A DNA stretch of 30,063 nucleotides. Origin: an uncultured Roseburia sp. (GTDB lineage: Bacteria > Bacillota > Clostridia > Lachnospirales > Lachnospiraceae). A model generated the notes under the pieces. That model worked only from the letters and a program-made list of their open reading frames with translations, was not told where the DNA came from and ran no database searches. The stretch lies in assembly GCA_947564765.1 (NCBI GenBank), contig CANODN010000002.1, positions 1-30,063 of the forward strand. Reading direction: 5' to 3'. Every line of letters starts with the position of its first letter. Position 1 is the first letter of the stretch. A program made the position numbers and the translations under genes. This document shows positions 8,551 to 16,421 of this stretch, one piece after another.

Positions 8551-10458
8551 ATGGGTAATTTTACAGAGCTGGACATGTATTTGTTCGGACAGGCAACACA
8601 CTATGACATTTACAAAAAGCTGGGGGCACATCCGCAGACACGGGGAAGAAAAAAGGGAATCTGTTTTGCCGTATATGCACCCCATGCGCAAAAGGTTTTT
8701 GTCATAGGAGAATTTAATGACTGGGACGAGACCTCACATGAAATGGAACGCCTTGAACCAAAGGAAACAGGTATTTATGAATTGTTTGTTCCGGGACTTG
8801 GAACAGGCAGCCTTTACAAATATCTGATTGAGACGCCGGATGGGCGGAAACTTTATAAGGCAGACCCCTACGCCAATTATGCAGAGGTACGGCCGGGAAC
8901 GGCATCCCGCATTGCAGACATTGACCATTTTAAATGGACAGACAGTGTATGGATGAAAAAGCGTGCAGAAGCAGAGACAATGGATGAGCAGCCCATGAGT
9001 ATTTATGAGGTGCATCCGGGCTCCTGGATGCGACATCCCGGATATGAAGAGGATACGGGATTTTATTCCTACCGGGAATTTGCAAAGGCACTCTGTACCT
9101 ACGTAAAGGATATGGGCTATACGCATATAGAGCTGATGGGGATTTCAGAATATCCCTTTGACGGTTCCTGGGGCTATCAGGTAACCGGATATTATGCACC
9201 GACTTCCAGGTATGGTACACCGGAGGATTTTGCATGGATGATCAATTATTTCCATAAGAACAATATCGGCGTTATTTTAGACTGGGTTCCGGCGCATTTC
9301 CCGCGGGATGCCCATGGATTGGCAGAATTTGACGGACAGGCATTATACGAATATGCAGATCCCAGAAAAGGAGAGCATCCGGACTGGGGAACGAAAATTT
9401 TTGATTACGGCAACAATCAGGTTAAAAATTTCCTGATCGGAAGCGCATTGATGTGGGTAGAGCATTATCATATTGACGGACTGCGGGTAGATGCAGTAGC
9501 GTCGATGCTTTATCTGGATTACGGCAAGGACGACGGACAGTGGGTAGCCAACCAGTACGGGGAGAACAAGAATCTGGAGGCGATTGAATTTTTCCGTCAT
9601 ATCAATACCCTGATTACAGGAAGAAATAAGGGCGCGGTTATGATTGCAGAGGAATCCACCGCATGGCCTATGGTAACAGGGCCGGCCCAGGAGGGCGGCT
9701 TGAATTTCTCTCTGAAATGGAATATGGGCTGGATGCATGATTTTCTGGATTATATGAAGCTGGATCCCTATTTCCGAAAGGACAATCACAATAAGATGAC
9801 ATTTGCCATGTCTTATAACGGCAGTGAAAAATACATTCTGGTGCTTTCCCATGATGAGGTAGTGCATCTGAAATGCTCCATGATTAATAAGATGCCGGGA
9901 CTGGGAGAAGATAAATTCTCTAATTTGAAAGCAGGCTATGCATTTATGATGGGGCATCCGGGTAAAAAGCTTTTGTTTATGGGACAGGAGTTTGCACAGC
10001 TCCACGAATGGAATGAAAAAACGGAGTTAGAATGGTATCTGCTGGAGCAGCCGGAGCATAAGCATATGCAGGATTATGTCAGAGAGCTGCTGCATTTATA
10101 CAAAAAATATCCGGCAATGTATGAATTGGATCACAGCTGGGACGGCTTTGAATGGATCAATGCCAATGACAATGAAAGAAGTATCTTCAGCTTTATCCGG
10201 AAGAGTAAGGATGGAAAGAACTGTCTGTTGTTTGTCTGCAATTTCACGCCGGTAGAAAGAGAAGATTACCGGGTGGGCGTACCTGCAGGCAAGTCTTACC
10301 GGTTAATTTTCAACAGCGACGATGAGAAGTTCGGCGGAACAGGTACGAAACGTCCGGTAAGCTATAAGGCAAAGAAGCAGGAATGTGACGGACGGAAATA
10401 TTCGTTTGCATATCCCCTTCCGGCATATGGCGTTGCGATATTTAAATTCTCATATTAA
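8551..10458 (+). CDS. glgB: 1,4-alpha-glucan branching enzyme
   Basis: A 635-residue GH13 branching enzyme that makes alpha-1,6 branches in glycogen in the cytosol. An N-terminal CBM48 domain spans about residues 25-110 (FAVYAPHAQKVFVIGEFNDW). The catalytic barrel carries DWVPAHFPRDAHGL, GLRVDAV with nucleophile D314, AEES with acid/base E367, and LSHDE with D435. The spacings 53 and 68 between these residues equal those in E. coli GlgB (D405, E458, D526). A C-terminal all-beta domain follows. The start is ATG after a GGAGGGTAGGAG-rich ribosome region. It lies 23 bases after the TPR/P-loop gene and is followed by a terminator at 10468-10512. No other glycogen genes are in the window. Confidence 0.95.
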   Translation: MGNFTELDMYLFGQATHYDIYKKLGAHPQTRGRKKGICFAVYAPHAQKVFVIGEFNDWDETSHEMERLEPKETGIYELFVPGLGTGSLYKYLIETPDGRKLYKADPYANYAEVRPGTASRIADIDHFKWTDSVWMKKRAEAETMDEQPMSIYEVHPGSWMRHPGYEEDTGFYSYREFAKALCTYVKDMGYTHIELMGISEYPFDGSWGYQVTGYYAPTSRYGTPEDFAWMINYFHKNNIGVILDWVPAHFPRDAHGLAEFDGQALYEYADPRKGEHPDWGTKIFDYGNNQVKNFLIGSALMWVEHYHIDGLRVDAVASMLYLDYGKDDGQWVANQYGENKNLEAIEFFRHINTLITGRNKGAVMIAEESTAWPMVTGPAQEGGLNFSLKWNMGWMHDFLDYMKLDPYFRKDNHNKMTFAMSYNGSEKYILVLSHDEVVHLKCSMINKMPGLGEDKFSNLKAGYAFMMGHPGKKLLFMGQEFAQLHEWNEKTELEWYLLEQPEHKHMQDYVRELLHLYKKYPAMYELDHSWDGFEWINANDNERSIFSFIRKSKDGKNCLLFVCNFTPVEREDYRVGVPAGKSYRLIFNSDDEKFGGTGTKRPVSYKAKKQECDGRKYSFAYPLPAYGVAIFKFSY

Positions 10459-10467
10459 AAAGAACGA

Positions 10468-10512
10468 TAAACACACAAGCGGATTAAAATTCTGCCTGTG
10501 TGTTTATTTTTT
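10468..10512 (+). terminator. Intrinsic terminator after glgB
   Basis: Arms at 10468-10480 and 10494-10506 pair over 13 positions with one mismatch (TAAACACACAAGC against GCCTGTGTGTTTA), followed by six T residues at 10507-10512. Confidence 0.8.
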
Positions 10513-10595
10513 GCAGAAATTAACCGACATATTATATAGCAGAATGCGGTTATATCGGAACGTATATAGATTAAGAAGAATACGGAGCAGAGCAT

Positions 10596-13500
10596 ATGAA
10601 AATAGAAAAAAACAGCTTATTGGAGCAGCAGGTTCAAAATGACCAGACTTTTGCAAAAGCAAAGGTTACAACATCCTTTTCCGAGGTAAAAAAGGCGAAG
10701 ACAGACGCACTGGATAAATCTGTCCGTGTCGGACAGACAGGTTATGACAAAGAAGATCTGAAAAAAAGTGCGGTAGAAGAATTTCAGGAGAAAATGGGCG
10801 GTCAGATGAGCGCGGCGGACCGGAAAAACCAAATGGCAGTCCTGTCGAATACCCTCACGCCGGAGGACTACAAAAAAGCCCAGGAGGACGGTTTTTCGCT
10901 CCGAAGTACGGACAGCGGAACGATTGTCACGGTTACAGATGAAATCAAAGCACAGCTGGCAAAAGCGGGAGTGGATGTTTCCGCTATGGGCGGATCGCTG
11001 ACAAAGGAACAGCTGGAAGAGATCGGAGGCAGCCTTGCGGCGGCAAATCGTCTGGAGCATTATTTTAAGGCGGCAGATCTTCCGCCTACCGAAGAGAATA
11101 TGACAGAGGGCATGGAGGCGCTTACTCAGGCAGAGGAGCTGCAGTCACTGTCCAAAGGAGCCATAAAATATATGCTGGATAATCACTTAAGTCCCAGCAT
11201 TGCCAATCTTTATATGGCGGAATTTTCCGGAAGCGCGGCGTATGCGCCTTCCGAAGAAGCGATTGATTTTGACGCATTAAAGGATCAGATAGAACGAACA
11301 ATTACCGCAGCCGGAGCAGAAGTAAACGAACACACAATTGCCGACAGTCAGTGGATGATTCAAAGCAACATTGCCTATACAGTGGAAAACTTCTCCTATA
11401 TGCAAAAGCTGGAGGGAATTTCCTTTCCGGTAGAACCCAATGAAATGGCAGCTGCCATTGCATCGGCTGTAGCGGAAGGCGAACGGCCGAAGGATGCTAT
11501 GCTGCTGCAGGAATATACATTGACAGCCCAGGCACAGCATGCGGTAGAAGTGGTAACAGAGGCGACGGATGAAGATATTGCTTATCTGGCAGCCAACCAT
11601 ATGGAGCTGACCATTGAAAATTTAGAACAGACAGCTTCTTTGAGAAAACAGGGTGCGCTGGATTTGACTTCGGCGAAAAGCGCGATAGAAGAAAGCAATG
11701 GAATTTCGCCCTATGGAAGTGAAGAAGGCGGCAGTCAGGCAGCGGGAAATAACGCGCTGGCCTTTCTGACGGCGAAGCGGATTCTGGAGGAAACACGCCT
11801 TGCCATGACGACAGAGGCAAACCGGGCCCTTATGAAACAGGGTATTTCCATAGATACGAAGCCGCTGGAAGAACTGGTGGAGCAGTTAAAGGAGCAGGAA
11901 AATAATTATTATGCCGCGCTGCTGGGCGAAAAAGGTGAGGCCGTCGACGCTTCTATGACAGAGCTGTTTGAAACGACGACGCAGAAGGTTTCTGATTTGA
12001 AGCAGATGCCTGCATACCTGCTGGGAATGAAGGAATATTCCCTGGATACCGTAAACGGACTGCACGATGCAGGAAAAGCGCTGCAGAGTACTCTTGATAA
12101 GGCAGGGGAAAGCTATGAAGCGCTGATGACCGAGCCGAGAAAGGATCTGGGAGATTCCATTCAAAAAGCATTTTCCAATGTGGATGATATTCTGACAGAT
12201 CTTGGCATGGAAAAGAGTGAGGCAAACAGGCGGGCCGTACGGATTCTGGCATATAACAGTCTTGAGATCAACGAAGAGTCTGTGCTGACGATGAAAGCGG
12301 CGGATGAGCGGGTACAGAGAACCTTTTCCAATTTGACGCCTGCCACAGTGCGGGAATTGATCCGGCAGGGCAGCAATCCGCTGGATATGAATCTGGATGC
12401 ATTAAACAAAAAAGCAGAAGAAATTCAATCTGCAAACAGTGATATGGATACGGAGCGATTCAGCGAATATCTTTGGAAATTAGAGCAGAATCACAGCATT
12501 TCCAAAGAAGAGAGGGAATCTTTTATCGGTGTATACCGCTTGATTCATCAAATTGAAAAAACAGACGGCGCAGCCATTGGAGCATTGGTCAGCCAGGGTG
12601 CGGAATTTACGATGCGAAATCTCTTAACGGCAGTACGCAGCGCTAAGAAGAGCGGCATGGATTATACCGTAGATGATGATTTTGCAGGAGTAGATTCTGT
12701 TTCCACAAGTACAAAATCCATTACGGAGCAGGTGGAGACGGCATATCAGGCGGACTGTATGAAGGATGTTATGGAAACATTAACGCCTGTTACACTGCAA
12801 AAGCTGCTAGAGAGCCCGGACTGGGAGAATTATACGCCAGAGCAGTTAAAACAGGCTTTGGCAGAATACGCCAAAGAAACGGCCGAGGAGGAGGCGGTTT
12901 TGGATTCTGCCTATGCGAGGGACCAGTTAGAGGAGATCAGACAGGCGGCGGCAGCCGATGAAGAAGTATACCGTTTTCTGGAGCGTTATGAGATTCCGAA
13001 TACCACGGATAATATTATAGCTGCAAACCGTCTGATCAACAGACGCAGCCAGGTGTTCTCGCGGATGTTTAACAGTGATGAGGTTTTTTCCGGAGAAAAT
13101 GTGGACTTTGCCGGGATTCAGGAAGAAATCTTAAGGCGTTTTGGAGAAGCCATTAAAACGCCGGAGGAGATGGCTGCAGCACAGGAGACACTGGCGGAAA
13201 CGGCAGAAAATGTAATGAAAACCATGATTGCCGATGATGAACACATTACCAGCATGGATATCCGGGAATTAAAGCTGATGAATACGCAGATTTCCATTGC
13301 AGGAAAGATGGCCGACGACGAGGAATATACGATTCCGGTTATGGTGGGCGGAGAAGTGACAAATCTCTCCTTGAAAATTGTCCGGGGCAAATCCCAAAAG
13401 GGCATGGTGGAAATTCTTTTTGAAACGGAAAAGACGGGCAAAGTGGCAGCCAGTCTGGAAGCCAGGGAAAAGGGCATTTCCGGCATTGTTGCGGCAGACA

Positions 13501-13742
13501 ATATGGAAACGAAGAAGCTTTTGGAAGACCATATACCGGATATTACAAAGGGATTTGGAGAAGAAGCGGGAGATCTTCAGGTTACATATGTCAGCAAGCT
13601 GAATTTTTCCCGGTTTTCCCAGAATATAAACAGAAACCGGCAGTCCGGAGAACAGGATGAAGAAACGTATCAGATCCAGACATCCCGGCTGTATAAAATT
13701 GCAAAGGGCTTTATTGAAAACGTTAAGGAACTGGAAATTTAG
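10596..13742 (+). CDS. DUF6240-type large flagellum-associated protein
   Basis: A 1048-residue, mostly helical, soluble protein without signal peptide or membrane segment. It matches my recollection of the DUF6240 family found beside flagellar genes in Lachnospiraceae. A motif [LIMA]-x-x-[ST]-x-x-N-[LMIF] recurs with its Asn at residues 168, 204, 265, 342, 675 and 806. The C-terminal part (about 905-1005, from YTIPVMVGGEVTNLSLKIV on) alternates short strands and ends in helices, in a pattern like the FliK hook-length-control C-terminal domain. ATG is preceded by GGAG at 10584-10587. The gene ends exactly at the SigD promoter of flagellin. Function is not established; a flagellar export or length-control role is an inference from position and architecture. 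Confidence 0.75.
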   Translation: MKIEKNSLLEQQVQNDQTFAKAKVTTSFSEVKKAKTDALDKSVRVGQTGYDKEDLKKSAVEEFQEKMGGQMSAADRKNQMAVLSNTLTPEDYKKAQEDGFSLRSTDSGTIVTVTDEIKAQLAKAGVDVSAMGGSLTKEQLEEIGGSLAAANRLEHYFKAADLPPTEENMTEGMEALTQAEELQSLSKGAIKYMLDNHLSPSIANLYMAEFSGSAAYAPSEEAIDFDALKDQIERTITAAGAEVNEHTIADSQWMIQSNIAYTVENFSYMQKLEGISFPVEPNEMAAAIASAVAEGERPKDAMLLQEYTLTAQAQHAVEVVTEATDEDIAYLAANHMELTIENLEQTASLRKQGALDLTSAKSAIEESNGISPYGSEEGGSQAAGNNALAFLTAKRILEETRLAMTTEANRALMKQGISIDTKPLEELVEQLKEQENNYYAALLGEKGEAVDASMTELFETTTQKVSDLKQMPAYLLGMKEYSLDTVNGLHDAGKALQSTLDKAGESYEALMTEPRKDLGDSIQKAFSNVDDILTDLGMEKSEANRRAVRILAYNSLEINEESVLTMKAADERVQRTFSNLTPATVRELIRQGSNPLDMNLDALNKKAEEIQSANSDMDTERFSEYLWKLEQNHSISKEERESFIGVYRLIHQIEKTDGAAIGALVSQGAEFTMRNLLTAVRSAKKSGMDYTVDDDFAGVDSVSTSTKSITEQVETAYQADCMKDVMETLTPVTLQKLLESPDWENYTPEQLKQALAEYAKETAEEEAVLDSAYARDQLEEIRQAAAADEEVYRFLERYEIPNTTDNIIAANRLINRRSQVFSRMFNSDEVFSGENVDFAGIQEEILRRFGEAIKTPEEMAAAQETLAETAENVMKTMIADDEHITSMDIRELKLMNTQISIAGKMADDEEYTIPVMVGGEVTNLSLKIVRGKSQKGMVEILFETEKTGKVAASLEAREKGISGIVAADNMETKKLLEDHIPDITKGFGEEAGDLQVTYVSKLNFSRFSQNINRNRQSGEQDEETYQIQTSRLYKIAKGFIENVKELEI

Positions 13743-13750
13743 GCCGATAT
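13724..13750 (+). promoter_or_regulatory. SigD (sigma-28) promoter of flagellin
   Basis: TAAG at 13724-13727 and GCCGATAT at 13743-13750, separated by 15 bases, match the flagellar sigma consensus TAAA-N15-GCCGATAT with one mismatch. The -35 element is inside the end of the upstream coding region, and the -10 begins immediately after its TAG stop. A leader of roughly 75 bases would follow. Confidence 0.85.
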
Positions 13751-13779
13751 AATGGTCAGAGAAAACAGAACGAATCAAA

Positions 13780-13793
13780 CTACAAGGATGTAG
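13780..13793 (+). promoter_or_regulatory. Predicted CsrA-binding hairpin in the flagellin leader
   Basis: CTACAAGGATGTAG matches 11 of 12 positions of the CsrA SELEX consensus RUACARGGAUGU and folds into a 5-bp stem (CUACA/UGUAG) with AGGA in the loop. A second GGA lies in the ribosome site (13820-13826), 34 bases downstream, as in the two-site arrangement of B. subtilis hag. CsrA would be expected to block flagellin translation. Confidence 0.7.
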
Positions 13794-13833
13794 CAGCATT
13801 GCATGGAGGCGGAAGAATAGGAAGGTATCGAAT

Positions 13834-15261
13834 ATGAAAATTAACCACAATATGTCAGCGGTTGTTACAAATGCACAGCTATTAAAAACAGAAGGCGGAC
13901 TGGCTGCTTCTATGGAACGTTTATCCTCAGGACTTAAGATCAACCATGCCAAGGATGATCCGGCAGGTATGGCGATTACCAATAAGATGCAGGCTCAGAT
14001 CGATGGCCTTGCAAAAGCTTCCGAAAGTGCATCAAACGGAATCAGCGTACTGCAGATTGCAGATTCTGCATTGGGAGAGATCACGGATATGCTTCAGAGA
14101 ATGCGGGAGCTGTCTGTACAGGCGGCAACGGATACCAATCAGTTAGAGGAAAGAGAAAAGATTCAGGAAGAGATTGAATCACTGGTTGAGGAAGTAGACC
14201 GTATTTCCAGAGATACGGAATATAATACCAAGAAATTATTGAACGGAACCTCTGATACAAGGGTTTACGGAGATAAATTTTCCAGAATGTCCATTTCCGA
14301 TACCGTAAGGACGGGAGAATACAAAATGTCAGTTGATGCGGCCGCTACACAGGCGTCACTGCTGAGCAACAGCACCGATCCAAACGGAACCGGCGTTGCT
14401 CCGGCAGGAAAAGTCGTTATCAATGGTATGGAGATACCGATTTCAGAAGGCGAATCCGCAGAAAGCGTGTTTGAGAAATTAAGAGAAGGTGCAGAGCTTG
14501 GGGATGTCAGTCTTGTGATCACCGATGGAACGACAACCCCGGAGGGCGGATATACGGCACTGGATAAAGAGTTTGCATTTGGAGATCAGCTGGCTTTCGT
14601 ATCCAATCAATACGGAGTATCCGCCGCTGTGGAGATCAGCTGCAGCAACAAAGCGCTGGAGCAGTTTTTGGGATTGGGAACAACGGCAACGCCGGGAAAA
14701 GATGCGGAAATTACCTTAGACCGCAGCGATGCGTCTGCTTTTGGCGCACAGGCAACCATTTCTTTAGATGGCAATAAAGTTAAGATAACAGATATCAACG
14801 GTTTTGAAATGAATTTTATGCTGGATGCAGGTGCAGAAGGCGATGTGAACATTAATGTAACCGATATCGGCAGGATGACGCTGCAGATCGGAGCAAACGA
14901 GCATCAGACTATGGATGTACGAATCCCGGAGGTTTCCAGCAAGACACTTTATCTGGATGAGGTGGATGTGACAAAGGTAGAAGGCGGCGATCGGGCGATT
15001 TCCCAGCTGGACCGGGCGATCTCTATTACGTCATCTGTACGGTCGGCAATCGGTGCATACCAGAACCGTCTGGAGCATGCTGTTGACAGTCTGGATGCTT
15101 CCAATGAAGACATGACAAATGCGATTTCCCGTATCGGAGATACCGATATGGCAAAGGAAATGTCAGAGTACACCAAATATACAGTATTACAGCAGGCAGG
15201 AACCTCTGTGCTGGCACAGGCAAATGATATTCCCCAGACAGTGCTTCAGCTGCTGCAGTAA
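13834..15261 (+). CDS. Flagellin
   Basis: A 475-residue flagellin, the filament subunit exported by the flagellar type III system. The N-terminal D0/D1 helices (residues 1-140) contain INHNMSAVVTNAQL, ERLSSGLKINHAKDDPAGMAI and MLQRMRELSVQAATDTN. The C-terminal D1/D0 helices (about 375-475) contain NRLEHAVDSLDASNEDMTNA and end in VLAQANDIPQTVLQLLQ, the conserved tail bound by FliS and, in Firmicutes, FliW. The central about 230 residues form the variable surface domain. The ribosome site is GGAAGGT at 13820-13826. A SigD promoter precedes it, and a CsrA-type hairpin lies in its leader. The FliS-type chaperone gene follows 12 bases later. fliW and csrA are not in the window. Confidence 0.96.
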   Translation: MKINHNMSAVVTNAQLLKTEGGLAASMERLSSGLKINHAKDDPAGMAITNKMQAQIDGLAKASESASNGISVLQIADSALGEITDMLQRMRELSVQAATDTNQLEEREKIQEEIESLVEEVDRISRDTEYNTKKLLNGTSDTRVYGDKFSRMSISDTVRTGEYKMSVDAAATQASLLSNSTDPNGTGVAPAGKVVINGMEIPISEGESAESVFEKLREGAELGDVSLVITDGTTTPEGGYTALDKEFAFGDQLAFVSNQYGVSAAVEISCSNKALEQFLGLGTTATPGKDAEITLDRSDASAFGAQATISLDGNKVKITDINGFEMNFMLDAGAEGDVNINVTDIGRMTLQIGANEHQTMDVRIPEVSSKTLYLDEVDVTKVEGGDRAISQLDRAISITSSVRSAIGAYQNRLEHAVDSLDASNEDMTNAISRIGDTDMAKEMSEYTKYTVLQQAGTSVLAQANDIPQTVLQLLQ

Positions 15262-15273
15262 GAGGTAATACAT

Positions 15274-15750
15274 ATGAAACAGGAACAGGTACAGGATTTT
15301 ACCAGAAGAATCAGCCAGAGCAACAAAAGCGCTCTGGTGGTGATTATTTATGATATTATATTTGCATATATCAAAGATGCCGAAGACGGTTTGGCCTGCG
15401 ATGATTACGAGGGCTTTAAGAAAGCCCTTGCAAAAGCAGGAAAAGGCGTGGATGAGCTGATCCATTCTCTTGATTTTCACTATGAGATATCAAAGGATTT
15501 GTATGCATTGTATGTTTTTGTCAAAGAGACTTTGGCAAAAGCGGTGATCAAAAAGCGGACGGATGAGCTGGCGGATGTCAAAGAGGTTCTCATGAATCTG
15601 TATACAGCATTTGTGGAAGCTGCCAAACAGGATCATTCGAACCCCTTAATGCAGAATACGCAGCAGGTATATGCCGGGATGACATATGGTAAAAATAATT
15701 TAACAGAGACATTTCAGGAACCGGAAACTTCCAGAGGATTCTTCGCGTAA
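15274..15750 (+). CDS. fliS: Flagellar export chaperone, FliS family
   Basis: A 158-residue helical protein of FliS type, which binds the flagellin C-terminus in the cytosol and prevents premature polymerisation. Family features are ISQSNKSALVVIIYDIIFAYIKDAEDGL near residues 12-39, KGVDELIHSLDFHYEISKDLYALYVFVKETL at about 56-86, and the later helix beginning LADVKEVLMNLYTAF. The N-terminus MKQEQVQDFTRRI precedes the four-helix core. It is longer than typical FliS (about 125-135), with a C-terminal extension ending RGFFA. ATG is preceded by AGAGGT at 15261-15266, adjoining the flagellin stop, so the pair is cotranscribed. Its 3' end overlaps a convergent DUF2508 gene by 37 bases. Confidence 0.82.
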   Translation: MKQEQVQDFTRRISQSNKSALVVIIYDIIFAYIKDAEDGLACDDYEGFKKALAKAGKGVDELIHSLDFHYEISKDLYALYVFVKETLAKAVIKKRTDELADVKEVLMNLYTAFVEAAKQDHSNPLMQNTQQVYAGMTYGKNNLTETFQEPETSRGFFA

Positions 15751-15965
15751 GAATCCTCTATTTGTTTTACACGGCTTAAAAGAAACTGATAGCGCATCTG
15801 TACCGATTGTACCTGGTAGATATAACAATCGATCAGATCCGGTTCCACAGCATTGGAAAGATTTGTATAAGCAGAATCCAGATCATGCTTTGTCCGGTCT
15901 AAATCCTCCAGTAACAGAGAATATCGTTTATCACGAAAGATGCTGTTTTCAAGAATTCGCTTCAT
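15714..15965 (-). CDS. DUF2508 (YaaL-like) family protein
   Basis: An 83-residue soluble helical protein of the DUF2508 family, like B. subtilis YaaL. The conserved-looking core is DLDRTKHDLDSAYTNLSNAVEPDLIDCYIYQVQSVQMRYQFLLSRVKQIE, two amphipathic helices around an EPDLID turn. The function is unknown. ATG at 15965 is preceded on the minus strand by GCGGGGA five bases away. In B. subtilis yaaL lies directly upstream of bofA in the same direction after recR; here the bofA-like gene is adjacent but divergent and no recR is seen. The last codons lie within the terminator hairpin of fliS, and the two coding regions overlap tail to tail. Confidence 0.75.
   Translation of the reverse strand: MKRILENSIFRDKRYSLLLEDLDRTKHDLDSAYTNLSNAVEPDLIDCYIYQVQSVQMRYQFLLSRVKQIEDSYAKNPLEVSGS
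15733..15770 (+). terminator. Terminator hairpin of the flagellin-fliS operon
   Basis: A perfect 11-bp stem, AGAGGATTCTT (15733-15743) and AAGAATCCTCT (15749-15759), with loop CGCGT, followed by the T-rich ATTTGTTTTA on the plus strand. The fliS stop codon TAA (15748-15750) is in the loop/right arm. The minus strand has no T-run after the hairpin, so termination is predicted only rightward. Confidence 0.7.
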
Positions 15966-15993
15966 AGTATCCCCGCTTTCTGAACAGTCATAA

Positions 15994-16019
15994 TGTGCTG
16001 TATCGCATGGTACAGCACA
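15994..16019. repeat. Inverted repeat in the DUF2508/bofA intergenic region
   Basis: Perfect 9-bp arms TGTGCTGTA (15994-16002) and TACAGCACA (16011-16019) flank an 8-base loop. It lies in the predicted leader of the minus-strand DUF2508 transcript. No T-run follows on either strand, so it is not a terminator; an operator or RNA structure is possible. Confidence 0.6.
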
Positions 16020-16036
16020 ATCATATCCCTACTTAA

Positions 16037-16042
16037 ATTATA
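16037..16042 (-). promoter_or_regulatory. Putative -10 box for the DUF2508 gene
   Basis: The minus strand reads TGACTATAATTT here, giving a perfect TATAAT about 70 bases upstream of the ATG. The -35 is poor (TGTATA at 17-base spacing), so the promoter is tentative. Confidence 0.35.
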
Positions 16043-16134
16043 GTCAGAAAAATCCAGAATATACAGAAAAAAGGCATATCTTCCAAAAAAAAGTATATAT
16101 TGTATCAGGATAAGACGAGGGTGAGGAATGTTGT

Positions 16135-16407
16135 ATGGATATAAAAACGGGTGCATTGGCACTGGGCGGTATCTGTATGCTGGCGCTGGCAATCGGTGTG
16201 CTGCGCAGAAAAGCAGAAATCGTACTGAATTTTTTTGTAAGGGCAATTCTGGGCATTGTGGCGATTTATACGGTCAATATGATGTTGAACGGATTGGGGA
16301 TTGAAGAAGCGGTGGGATTGAATCTCATTAACGTTTTGACAGTGGGAAGCCTTGGTACAGGAGGGTTTGCGTTGCTTTATGGAATTTTGTTTTACAATAT
16401 GTTGTGA
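16135..16407 (+). CDS. BofA family (pro-sigmaK processing inhibitor-like) membrane protein
   Basis: A 90-residue integral membrane protein with hydrophobic helices at about residues 5-22, 30-50 and 66-87. The C-terminal block GLNLINVLTVGSLGTGGFALL resembles the BofA signature (N-x-x-T-x-x-x-x-G-x-L-G-x-P-G), with Gly-Thr-Gly-Gly replacing the usual Val-Pro-Gly. In B. subtilis BofA holds back the SpoIVFB protease that activates sigma-K in the forespore outer membrane; family members also occur outside that context, so a sporulation role is only inferred. ATG follows GGTGAGG at 16120-16126. The stop lies inside a dyad at 16402-16418. Confidence 0.75.
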   Translation: MDIKTGALALGGICMLALAIGVLRRKAEIVLNFFVRAILGIVAIYTVNMMLNGLGIEEAVGLNLINVLTVGSLGTGGFALLYGILFYNML

Positions 16408-16418
16408 AGTTTTCACAA
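16402..16418. promoter_or_regulatory. Dyad symmetric site upstream of the tad promoter
   Basis: TTGTGAA-GTT-TTCACAA is a perfect 7-bp inverted repeat with a 3-base centre. It covers the bofA-like stop codon and is centred about 69 bases upstream of the predicted tad transcription start, a position suited to an activator. It has no T-run, so terminator function is unlikely. It resembles a CRP-type half-site arrangement (TGTGA/TCACA) but with a 5-base rather than 6-base spacer. Confidence 0.4.
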
Positions 16419-16421
16419 AAT

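Noticed and set aside
9343..10005. A 220-codon minus-strand open frame
   Set aside because: It lies wholly antisense to glgB, has a Cys/His/Ile-rich composition typical of reverse-frame translation, and no ribosome site or recognisable domain.
10523..10532. ACCGACATAT as a SigD -10 for the DUF6240 gene
   Set aside because: It only partly matches GCCGATAT and has no TAAA at the right distance. A TTGCAG-N16-TATATA pair (10511-10538) overlaps the terminator T-run and is also weak.
13269..13982. A 237-codon minus-strand open frame
   Set aside because: It spans the end of the DUF6240 gene, the SigD promoter and the start of flagellin in antisense; no domain or start signal.
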